Positions 8,030 through 14,015 of a stretch of DNA of 17,092 bases are shown piece after piece. Below the pieces are notes generated by a model. That model was not told the origin of the DNA. It saw only the letters and a program-made list of their open reading frames with translations, and ran no database searches. The position numbers and the translations under genes are program-made. This stretch comes from JBEKZQ01 sp049509675 (GTDB taxonomy: Bacteria; Planctomycetota; Planctomycetia; Pirellulales; Thermoguttaceae). The stretch's first letter is position 1. Every line of letters begins with the position of its first letter. The DNA lies in the NCBI GenBank assembly GCA_049509675.1, contig JBEKZQ010000086.1, positions 1 through 17,092 on the forward strand, written 5' to 3'.

Positions 8030-9025
8030 ATGCTACGGTCATTCTTCTTCGGGATCCTCTTCGCGGCGGCAGGGATCGGCGTCTTTGTTGCGACATCCGC
8101 AGTCGCCGAAAACACGGCCGCTCTTGGCGCGGGATTCTCGCTGAGGGACAAGCCGGGCCAATACTTGGACGTCCTGTTGGACGGCCGCGTGGTCGGCCGC
8201 TACATGTATGCCTGCGACCGATCCACGCCGCAGAGACAGGAGGAAACCTACAAGCCCTACTTGCACGTCTTCGACGCGGAAGGCAAGGCCCCGATCACCA
8301 AGGGGCCGGGCGGACTCTACACGCACCATCGCGGCATCTTCATCGGCTGGCAGCGGATCCTGTTCCAAGGCAAGAGATACAACCTCTGGGAGATGGGCAG
8401 CGGCCGAATCGTCCATCGCGAGTTTTCGGTCCAGAAGGCCAGCCCCGACCAGGCGACCGTCACTTCCCTGACCGATTGGAACGACAATGCGGGCAAGCCG
8501 ATCGTCGAGGAGCAGAGGACGATGATCTTCCGCCGCGCGCCGGCCCCGTTCCGCTTGATGATCGACTTCACGGCCACGCTCACCGCGCCACGCGGAAACG
8601 TGCGGTTTGAGGCCGATCCCGAGCACGGTGGAGTGCAATTCCGTCCCGCCAACGAGATCGTCAAGAAGGAGACAGTCTATGTGTTTCCGAAGGAGCACGC
8701 CCAAGTAAGGACCGACGTCGATTACCCGTGGGTCGGCGAAACGTACACCCTCAAGGGAAAGCGCTACAGCGTCGTCGACCTGAACCACCCGGACAACCCG
8801 AAGGGTACGAAGTTCTCGGCCTACCGCGACTACGGCCGGTTTGGCGCCTACGCTAAGAAGGAGATCGCGTCGGGGCAATCGTTGACCTTGAAGTATCGCT
8901 TCCTCATCGCCGAGGGCGCGATGCCGGGGGCCGACGCAATCCAGAAGTGCTGGGACGAATTCACCGGCATGAAGAGCCCTGCGCCCGTGCCCAAGACCAC
9001 CGTGCGCCCGGCGGACGCCTCGTAA
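8030..9025 (+). CDS. Secreted DUF6807 (PmoA-like) family protein
   Basis: A 331-residue protein with a signal peptide (residues 1-26, ending TSAVA-EN). The body matches the DUF6807 family, often labelled 'methane oxygenase PmoA' by automatic annotation, although it has no link to particulate methane monooxygenase. The diagnostic stretch is PYLHVFDAEGKAPITKGPGG followed by THHRGIFIGW (His99, His100, Arg101). Later blocks FEADPEHGGVQFRPANEI and GRFGAYAKKEI also fit. The fold is a beta-sandwich resembling sugar-binding or mutarotase-like proteins; the activity is unknown. A ribosome site (AAAGGGAG, 8016-8023) supports the start. It lies about 107 bp after the glycoside-hydrolase-like gene and 30 bp before the acetyltransferase gene, all in one direction. 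Confidence 0.88.
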   Translation: MLRSFFFGILFAAAGIGVFVATSAVAENTAALGAGFSLRDKPGQYLDVLLDGRVVGRYMYACDRSTPQRQEETYKPYLHVFDAEGKAPITKGPGGLYTHHRGIFIGWQRILFQGKRYNLWEMGSGRIVHREFSVQKASPDQATVTSLTDWNDNAGKPIVEEQRTMIFRRAPAPFRLMIDFTATLTAPRGNVRFEADPEHGGVQFRPANEIVKKETVYVFPKEHAQVRTDVDYPWVGETYTLKGKRYSVVDLNHPDNPKGTKFSAYRDYGRFGAYAKKEIASGQSLTLKYRFLIAEGAMPGADAIQKCWDEFTGMKSPAPVPKTTVRPADAS

Positions 9026-9055
9026 GCTCGCCGTGCTGACATCCCCGCCTCCACA

Positions 9056-9904
9056 ATGAGCACCATGCTCCGCATTCGCCCAATGAATCTCGACGACCTG
9101 CCGCTGGGCTGCCGGCTCAGCGACGCGGCCGGCTGGAACCAATTGCTTGTCGATTGGCAGCGGCTGTTGGCCCTCGAGCCGGCGGGCTGTTTCGTGGCCG
9201 AGTGGGATGGCCAGGCGGTGGGCACGACCTGCATCACCCGCTTTGAACGGATCGCCTGGATTTCCATGGTCCTGGTGGATGCCGCGCATCGCGGTCGGGG
9301 CATCGGCACGCAACTCATGCGGCACGCGCTGGCTTGGCTCGATCAGTGCGGGGTGCGGACGGTGCGCCTGGATGCCACGGCGTTGGGTCGCCCGGTGTAC
9401 GAAAAACTGGGCTTCGTGGGCCAATACGAGGTGGCCCGCTGGGAAGGCGCGGCCGTTGCAGGGGTACTGGGCCCGGAAGTCACCGTGGCGGCTGAAACGC
9501 ACCTGGCGGCGATCACGGCCTTGGATCAGCAGGTGACCGGCACGCCGCGCGGCCCGCTGCTGGCCCGGCTTTTCAACGAGCGGCCCCAGGCGATGCGCGT
9601 GGCCGTGGCCCGGGGGCGGATCACCGGCTTTAGCGGTGTTCGTCTGGGCACTCGGGCCCGGCAGATCGGTCCCGTGGTCGCGCTGGACGTACGATCCGGT
9701 TCCCCCCTGCTGGATGCGGCGCTGGCCGACCACCAGGGCCAGGCCGTGTTCCTCGACGTGCCGCTGCCCAACCGGCCGGCAATCGAGTGGGCCGAGTCGC
9801 GGGGGTTGCACATTCAGCGGCAGTTCCTCCGCATGGTTCGCGGCCGGCCGCTCGTCGATCGGCCCGAGCAAATTTGGGCCAGTTTCGGACCCGAGAAGGG
9901 TTGA
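9056..9904 (+). CDS. GNAT-family N-acetyltransferase with C-terminal second domain
   Basis: A 282-residue cytoplasmic protein. The N-terminal half is a standard GNAT fold: acetyl-CoA pyrophosphate loop RGRGIG at residues 79-84 inside VDAAHRGRGIGTQLM, and PVYEKLGFV near residue 120. The C-terminal half (about 150-282) resembles the extra domain of two-domain GNAT proteins (YitH/Acetyltransf_18 type): VTGTPRGPLLARL, then VFLDVPLPNRPAIEWAESRG. The acceptor is unknown, probably a small amine. No clear Shine-Dalgarno precedes the start; a second ATG is three codons in. It starts the block that continues with the M20, epimerase and aldolase genes. Confidence 0.87.
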   Translation: MSTMLRIRPMNLDDLPLGCRLSDAAGWNQLLVDWQRLLALEPAGCFVAEWDGQAVGTTCITRFERIAWISMVLVDAAHRGRGIGTQLMRHALAWLDQCGVRTVRLDATALGRPVYEKLGFVGQYEVARWEGAAVAGVLGPEVTVAAETHLAAITALDQQVTGTPRGPLLARLFNERPQAMRVAVARGRITGFSGVRLGTRARQIGPVVALDVRSGSPLLDAALADHQGQAVFLDVPLPNRPAIEWAESRGLHIQRQFLRMVRGRPLVDRPEQIWASFGPEKG

Positions 9905-9989
9905 TTGCCCCGCACTGCCGGTCTATGATCGCAGGAGAAAGGGGACTGGCTCCGTCGCCCAAAACGCTTGTGGTTTCGCGAACTTGCCC

Positions 9990-11450
9990 ATGCCGATCGA
10001 CACGGTCGAAATCCTCCGCGAGTTGGTGGCCATTCCCAGCGTCAATCCGATGGGGCGGCACGACCTGCCGTCCGCGGGCGAAGCCCGGCTCACCGAGCAT
10101 CTCGCCGCCCGACTGACGGCCCTGGGGCTCTTCGTCCAGCGGCAGACCGTCGCCCCCGGCCGCGAGACCCTGTTGGCGCGGCTGGAGGGCGAACCGCCGG
10201 CCGAGCGTGGCGGCGGGCTGTTGCTGTTGGACGCCCATCAAGATACCGTTCCGGCCGACCACATGACGATCGAGCCGTGGAGTGCCACGGTCCGCGAGGG
10301 TCGGCTCTACGGCCGCGGGGCCTGCGACGTGAAAGGGGGCATGGCCGCCATGATCGCCGCCGTGGCCCGGCTTGCCGCCGAACGGCCTGCCGGAATGCCG
10401 ACCATCCTCTTGTCCTGCCCGGCCGACGAGGAGTATCAGTTCTCGGGGGTGCGGGCGCTGACCGCCGCCTGGGGACTGTCCCAATTTTCGTCTAAGCGAA
10501 AATGGGACTGTCCCCTTTCGCCTTCCGAATCCCTCCCCTCTCCCCTTGCGGGAGAGGGATCGGGGGCGAGGGGGAAACCAGGCGCCCGACCGCTTCAAGG
10601 TGGTGGGACGGGTGCCACTGCTGGCTCGTCCAGCAGTGCGGAAGACACGGTTGGGCAAGCCAACCGTGGCACCCACACAAGTAGAGCGGTCGATCAAGAA
10701 ACGAAGGTGCTGTTGGCCCACCGCCAATCGCTCTACCTGCCCCGGCTCCCCGACGCCGCTATCGTGGCCGAGCCCACCGGCCTGGACGTCGTCGTGGCGC
10801 ACAAGGGCGTGATCCGTTGGTTCTGCCACGCCCGCGGCCGGGCCGCCCACAGCTCGCAGCCTGCGCAGGGTGACAACGCCGTTTACCGCATGGCCCGGGT
10901 CGTGACGGCCATCGAGCGTTACGCCCGGGAGGTCTTGGCCACGCGCCCCGGCCATGCCCTGTGCGGGCCGTACACGCTCAACGTGGGCGCGATCCGGGGC
11001 GGCACGAGTGTCAACATCGTTCCCGAGCAGTGTACGATCGAGATTGAGATCCGCGTGCCGCCCGGCGGCGATCCGCAACTTGCCCGCAGCGAGTTGATCG
11101 AATACCTTGCCAGCATTGGTGAAGAGGGCGGTGCCCGGAACGCTTTGCAGCATGACCCGCCGTACATGGTGGGCCCGGCCCTGTCGGAGCAGACTAATGC
11201 TGTGCTGGCCGAACGGCTTGTCGCGACGGTGCGGGAAATGATCGGCCAGTGCCGGCGGCGCGGCGTACCCTATGCCACCCACGCGGCGTTCTACAGCAGC
11301 CTGGGAATCCCGGCCGTGGTCTTCGGGCCGGGGGCCATCGAGCAGGCCCACACTGCCGACGAGTGGATCTCGCTCGATCAACTCCGGCAGGCCGCCGAAA
11401 TCCTCTACCGCTTCATCAGGGACTGTCCCTTTCTGCCCCGCAAATCCTGA
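9990..11450 (+). CDS. M20-family metallopeptidase/deacylase (ArgE/DapE type) carrying an in-frame repeat insertion
   Basis: Zinc-dependent hydrolase of the ArgE/DapE/CPG2 family, which removes acyl groups from N-acylated amino acids or cleaves small peptides. The metal and catalytic set is complete: His83 and Asp85 (DAHQD), Asp113 (GRGACDVKGG), Glu147-Glu148 (ADEE), Glu261 (AEPTG) and His454 (AHTADEW). The lid/dimerisation domain contains GRAAHSSQPAQGDNAVYRM. I chose the ATG at 9990 because family similarity begins there (MPIDTVEILRELVAIPSVNP); the open frame extends further upstream without meaning. At 486 residues it is longer than the usual ~390-400. The excess is a block of about 80-90 residues between GVRALTAAWG and LPDAAIVAEPTG, encoded by three stacked palindromic repeats (10471-10674). 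All catalytic residues lie outside the block. Whether the enzyme tolerates it cannot be told from sequence. The gene ends 8 bases before the epimerase gene. Confidence 0.9.
   Translation: MPIDTVEILRELVAIPSVNPMGRHDLPSAGEARLTEHLAARLTALGLFVQRQTVAPGRETLLARLEGEPPAERGGGLLLLDAHQDTVPADHMTIEPWSATVREGRLYGRGACDVKGGMAAMIAAVARLAAERPAGMPTILLSCPADEEYQFSGVRALTAAWGLSQFSSKRKWDCPLSPSESLPSPLAGEGSGARGKPGARPLQGGGTGATAGSSSSAEDTVGQANRGTHTSRAVDQETKVLLAHRQSLYLPRLPDAAIVAEPTGLDVVVAHKGVIRWFCHARGRAAHSSQPAQGDNAVYRMARVVTAIERYAREVLATRPGHALCGPYTLNVGAIRGGTSVNIVPEQCTIEIEIRVPPGGDPQLARSELIEYLASIGEEGGARNALQHDPPYMVGPALSEQTNAVLAERLVATVREMIGQCRRRGVPYATHAAFYSSLGIPAVVFGPGAIEQAHTADEWISLDQLRQAAEILYRFIRDCPFLPRKS
10471..10515. repeat. GGGGACTGTCCC hairpin element inside the M20 gene
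   Basis: Left arm GGGGACTGTCCCAATTTTCG, loop TCTAAG, right arm CGAAAATGGGACTGTCCCC. Both arms are base-for-base identical to those of the copy at 13511-13554; only the loop differs. It is read in frame as WGLSQFSSKRKWDCP with no stop codon. Confidence 0.93.
10535..10574. repeat. CCCTCTCCC/GGGAGAGGG hairpin repeat, copy 2 (inside the M20 gene)
   Basis: Perfect 9 bp stem (10536-10544 with 10550-10558), loop CTTGC as in copy 1, followed by the same type of G-rich tail (GGGGGCGAGGGGG). It is translated in frame as part of the extra block of the M20 protein, unlike the other two copies, which lie just after stop codons. Confidence 0.88.
10610..10674. repeat. Double-hairpin repeat enclosed by GGGTGCCAC/GTGGCACCC (inside the M20 gene)
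   Basis: Outer inverted repeat GGGTGCCAC (10610-10618) and GTGGCACCC (10666-10674). Inside are two perfect 9 bp hairpins: CACTGCTGG-ctcgt-CCAGCAGTG (10616-10638) and CACGGTTGG-gcaag-CCAACCGTG (10646-10668). Single-stranded DNA or RNA could fold either as two hairpins or closed by the outer stem. It is in frame with the M20 gene. Confidence 0.88.
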
Positions 11451-11458
11451 GGCCGATC

Positions 11459-12511
11459 ATGAATGAAACCGCCGCTTCTTCCCTCCCCGATGTGATCCGC
11501 AACGTCGAGCAGTTGGAAGAACTCTTGAGCCGGCCGAGCCCGATGGCTATCCGCGCGCTGGGGCAGGTCGAAGGGGATATTCTCGTCCTGGGGATAGCGG
11601 GCAAGATGGGTCCCACACTGGCCCGCATGGCACGCCGCGCCAGCGACGCCGCCGGCCTGCCGCGCCGCCTGTGGGGCGTCAGTCGCTTCTCCGGCGCCGA
11701 CGCCCGCCGCGGCCTGGAGGCCCACGGCGTCGAGACGATCCAAGGCGACCTGTTCGAGAGCCGGTTCCTCAACTCCTTGCCCGACGCGGCCAACGTGATC
11801 TACATGGCCGGGATGAAGTTCGGCACCACCGGCAACGAGTCGCTGACCTGGGCGGCCAACACCTGGCTGCCGTCGCTGGTCGCACGCCGCTTCGCCGCCA
11901 GCCGGATCGTGGCCTTTTCCACCGGCAATGTCTATAGCACGGTCCCCATTGCTTCGGGCGGCTCGCGCGAAAGCGACCCCCTGCTGCCTTGCGGCGAATA
12001 CGCCATGAGCTGCCTGGGGCGCGAGCGGATGCTGGAACATTTCAGCCGCACGCAGGGCACGCGCACGGCCTTGCTGCGGCTGAACTATGCCGTGGAAATG
12101 CGCTACGGCGTGCTGGTAGACCTCGCCCAGAAAGTCTACGACGGCGCGGAAATCGATCTGGCGATGGGCCACGTCAACGTGATCTGGCAGGGCGACGCCG
12201 CGGCCATGACCCTTGCGGCCCTGCCCGACGCCGCCAGCCCGCCCTGGGTGGTGAACGTGGCCGGCCCGGAGATCCTCAGCGTCCGCGCGGTGTGCCAGCA
12301 GTTCGGGCGGCTCTTGGGCAAGCCGGCTCGCTTCACGGGCTGCGAGCGGAGCGATGCCTTGCTGAATAACGGAGAGATGGCCCACCGCCGCTATGGTCCG
12401 CCGCAGATCAGCGTCGAGCAGATGATGCGTTGGATCGCCCATTGGGTGGCCGCCGGCGGACCGACCTTGAACAAGCCGACGCATTTTCAGGAGCGCGATG
12501 GAAAATTCTGA
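11459..12511 (+). CDS. NAD-dependent epimerase/dehydratase family protein (extended SDR)
   Basis: A 350-residue Rossmann-fold protein. The first ~38 residues form a helical lead (VEQLEELLSRPSP). The cofactor loop is G45-I-A-G-K-M-G51. The STGNVY block with Ser154/Thr155 is the usual catalytic Ser/Thr strand. The following tyrosine sits in EYAMSCLGRERM (Tyr181). In classical extended SDRs this is YxxxK; here position +4 is Cys185, so the canonical lysine is absent. Later segments (VNVIWQGDAAAM, WVVNVAGPEILSVRAVCQQF) fit the C-terminal substrate-binding part of sugar-nucleotide-like epimerases. Substrate unknown. The 8-base gap from the M20 gene indicates co-transcription. The start at 11459 is the only ATG that gives the conserved N-terminus. 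Confidence 0.85.
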   Translation: MNETAASSLPDVIRNVEQLEELLSRPSPMAIRALGQVEGDILVLGIAGKMGPTLARMARRASDAAGLPRRLWGVSRFSGADARRGLEAHGVETIQGDLFESRFLNSLPDAANVIYMAGMKFGTTGNESLTWAANTWLPSLVARRFAASRIVAFSTGNVYSTVPIASGGSRESDPLLPCGEYAMSCLGRERMLEHFSRTQGTRTALLRLNYAVEMRYGVLVDLAQKVYDGAEIDLAMGHVNVIWQGDAAAMTLAALPDAASPPWVVNVAGPEILSVRAVCQQFGRLLGKPARFTGCERSDALLNNGEMAHRRYGPPQISVEQMMRWIAHWVAAGGPTLNKPTHFQERDGKF

Positions 12512-12514
12512 ATT

Positions 12515-12550
12515 CCCTCTCCCCTGGCGGGAGAGGGCAGGGTGAGGGGG
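12515..12550. repeat. CCCTCTCCC/GGGAGAGGG hairpin repeat, copy 3
   Basis: Perfect 9 bp stem (12515-12523 with 12529-12537), loop CTGGC, then AGGGTGAGGGGG. It begins 3 bases after the epimerase stop codon and may shape the end of that transcript or the junction with the aldolase gene. Confidence 0.85.
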
Positions 12551-12572
12551 TGGCACGCCTGCAAGACTCCAG

Positions 12573-12587
12573 TCCTAAGATTTAGGA
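12573..12587. repeat. Short inverted repeat TCCTAA-gat-TTAGGA
   Basis: A perfect 6 bp dyad with a 3-base spacer in the 200 bp gap between the epimerase and aldolase genes. It could be an operator half-site pair or a chance dyad; nothing else supports a role. Confidence 0.4.
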
Positions 12588-12609
12588 TCGACGAATGAAC
12601 AATCGTACT

Positions 12610-12628
12610 CATCTCGCTCCGCGAGATG
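12610..12628. repeat. Hairpin CATCTCGC-tcc-GCGAGATG
   Basis: A perfect 8 bp stem with a 3-base loop, upstream of the aldolase gene and about 60 bases after copy 3 of the CCCTCTCCC family. There is no T-run, so it is not a standard terminator. It may be a further dispersed palindrome family. Confidence 0.55.
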
Positions 12629-12711
12629 GAATTCCTCACGCGTGACGACCACTTTCGACAGCAGGCAGTCATTCCTTCGCCGATCCCTAAAACCCAAGAC
12701 CAAGCTGCCAA

Positions 12712-13860
12712 ATGGTTCACGACAATTCCAGCGAGACCGCCATGCTATCCACCATCCGCCGCGTGCTCGCCCGGGGCGTCGTCATCCCGGCCCATCCCTT
12801 GGCGCTGGACGCTAGCCGCCGGCTCGATGAACGTCGCCAGCGGGCATTGAGCCGCTACTACATCGCGGCCGGGGCCGGCGGCCTAGCCGTCGGCGTACAC
12901 ACCACGCAATTCGAGATCCGCCAACCGCAGATCGGCCTCTTCCGGCCGGTGCTCCAGTTGGCCCGCGAGGAGATGGACCGGGCCGACGCGGCGCGCGGCG
13001 AGCCGCTGCTGCGCGTCGGCGGCATCTGCGGCCCGACCGCCCAGGCCGTGGCCGAGGCGGCCACCATCCGCGAACTGGGCTACCACGCCGGGCTGCTCAG
13101 CCTGGCGGCCCTCCGCGCGGCCGACGACGCGGCGCTGCTGGCCCATTGCCGGGCCGTGGCCGAAATCGTGCCGCTAATCGGCTTCTACCTGCAGCCGGCG
13201 GTCGGCGGCCGCGTCCTTTCCTATGCCTTCTGGCGGCGGTTTTTGGAAATCGACAACGTCGTTGCCGTCAAGATCGCCCCCTTCAACCGCTACCAGACCC
13301 TCGACGTGGTCCGGGCGGTGGCCGAGTCGGGCCGCGACGACGTGGCGCTCTACACGGGCAACGACGACAACATCGTGCTCGACCTGCTCACGCCGTTCCG
13401 CTTCCGTTGTGGGGGCCGGTGGATCGAACGCCGCATCGTCGGCGGCCTGTTGGGCCACTGGGCCGCCTGGACCCGCCGGGCCGTCGAACTGTTGGAAGAG
13501 TGCCACCGCTGGGGACTGTCCCAATTTTCGTTTTACGAAAATGGGACTGTCCCCCTTGCAAATGCTGTCCCCCTTGCAAATGGGCCGGCCATCCCGGCCG
13601 CCATGCTCCAGCGAAGCATCGAGGTGACCGACTGCAACGCCGCGCTATTCGACGCGGCCAACGCCTTCGCCGGCTGCATCTGCGGCATCCACGAGGTCCT
13701 CCGCCGCCAGGGGCTTCTTGCCGGCACGTGGTGCCTCAACCCGCACGAACAACTCAGTCCCGGCCAGACGGAAGAGATCGACCGCATCACGGCCGCCTAT
13801 CCGCACTTGACCGACGACGCCTTTGTTGCCGAACATCGCGATGAGTGGTTAAACTGTTAA
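12712..13860 (+). CDS. Dihydrodipicolinate synthase/N-acetylneuraminate lyase superfamily aldolase, with in-frame palindrome insertion
   Basis: A 382-residue TIM-barrel protein of the DHDPS/NAL class-I aldolase superfamily, which joins or splits pyruvate-type keto acids through a Schiff base. Candidate residues are Lys187 in VVAVKIAPFNRYQ (Schiff-base lysine) and Tyr159 in GFYLQPAVGG (proton relay). GVVIPAHPLALD and LYTGNDDNIVLDLLTPFRF fit a divergent planctomycete subgroup and not true DapA. No strong ribosome site precedes ATG 12712; the ATG at 12742 (MLSTIRRVLARG) is an equally credible start and better matches where conserved sequence begins. Residues 267-291 (WGLSQFSFYENGTVPLANA, then VPLANG) are encoded by a palindromic element plus an 18 bp tandem duplication, lying in the C-terminal helical region between the barrel and EVTDCNAALFDAANAF. 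It probably acts with the epimerase and M20 genes upstream. Confidence 0.86.
   Translation: MVHDNSSETAMLSTIRRVLARGVVIPAHPLALDASRRLDERRQRALSRYYIAAGAGGLAVGVHTTQFEIRQPQIGLFRPVLQLAREEMDRADAARGEPLLRVGGICGPTAQAVAEAATIRELGYHAGLLSLAALRAADDAALLAHCRAVAEIVPLIGFYLQPAVGGRVLSYAFWRRFLEIDNVVAVKIAPFNRYQTLDVVRAVAESGRDDVALYTGNDDNIVLDLLTPFRFRCGGRWIERRIVGGLLGHWAAWTRRAVELLEECHRWGLSQFSFYENGTVPLANAVPLANGPAIPAAMLQRSIEVTDCNAALFDAANAFAGCICGIHEVLRRQGLLAGTWCLNPHEQLSPGQTEEIDRITAAYPHLTDDAFVAEHRDEWLNC
13511..13554. repeat. GGGGACTGTCCC hairpin element inside the aldolase gene
   Basis: Left arm GGGGACTGTCCCAATTTTCG, loop TTTTA, right arm CGAAAATGGGACTGTCCCC. Both arms equal those of 10471-10515; the loop is 5 bases instead of 6. 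It is translated without a stop as WGLSQFSFYENGTVP. Confidence 0.93.
13547..13582. repeat. 18 bp tandem direct repeat overlapping the end of the palindrome
   Basis: CTGTCCCCCTTGCAAATG occurs twice head to tail (13547-13564 and 13565-13582). Each unit is six codons (VPLANA, VPLANG), so the duplication keeps the reading frame. Confidence 0.93.
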
Positions 13861-13876
13861 TTTGCAGCTTTGGAGT

Positions 13877-13901
13877 GCGGCGACCTGTCGCCGCTTTGTT
13901 T
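13877..13901 (+). terminator. Probable intrinsic terminator after the aldolase gene
   Basis: Stem GCGGCGA (13877-13883), loop CCTG, stem TCGCCGC (13888-13894), followed directly by TTTGTTT. It lies 17 bases after the aldolase stop codon, a good place to end the operon. Confidence 0.65.
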
Positions 13902-13978
13902 GCGGAATACTTGAGTTATCCCCATTTCGGTTTCGCACGGATCGGTTGTCGTAAAACGCTTGAAACAAAGACTCCCGA

Positions 13979-14012
13979 CCCCCTTTTCCTTTTTTTTCCT
14001 TTTTCCTCCCCC
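13979..14012. other. 34-base pure pyrimidine tract with mirror symmetry
   Basis: The tract reads outward from a central run of eight T (13990-13997) with CC on both sides, then T4 and T5, then C-rich ends. It stops three bases before the ATG of the GIY-YIG gene, where a Shine-Dalgarno would be expected but is missing. Such mirror tracts can form triplex (H-) DNA. Confidence 0.7.
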
Positions 14013-14015
14013 AAG

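Noticed and set aside
5955..8096. Minus-strand open frame of 713 codons opposite the glycoside-hydrolase-like gene
   Set aside because: It reads through the intergenic repeat and has no motif or ribosome site; the opposite strand has a signal peptide and barrel motifs.
8030..9025. Subunit of particulate methane monooxygenase (PmoA)
   Set aside because: The name is an automatic label for DUF6807; the protein is a soluble exported beta-sandwich type with no membrane helices beyond the signal peptide.
10470..10680. Self-splicing intron or insertion sequence in the M20 gene
   Set aside because: The block is about 205 bp of stacked palindromes with an open frame, no transposase and no target-site duplication I could see; too short for a group I or II intron.
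8039..11381. Two long minus-strand frames opposite the DUF6807/GNAT and M20 genes
   Set aside because: No family motifs; they are antisense shadows of genes with complete motif sets.
13511..13582. CRISPR-like array from the repeats in the aldolase gene
   Set aside because: Only two tandem units with no spacers; the sequence is a hairpin plus a duplication within a gene.
13845..14015. N-terminal extension of the GIY-YIG protein from an upstream ATG
   Set aside because: It would overlap the aldolase stop region and translate a terminator hairpin and a pyrimidine tract; the conserved domain begins right after the ATG at 14016.
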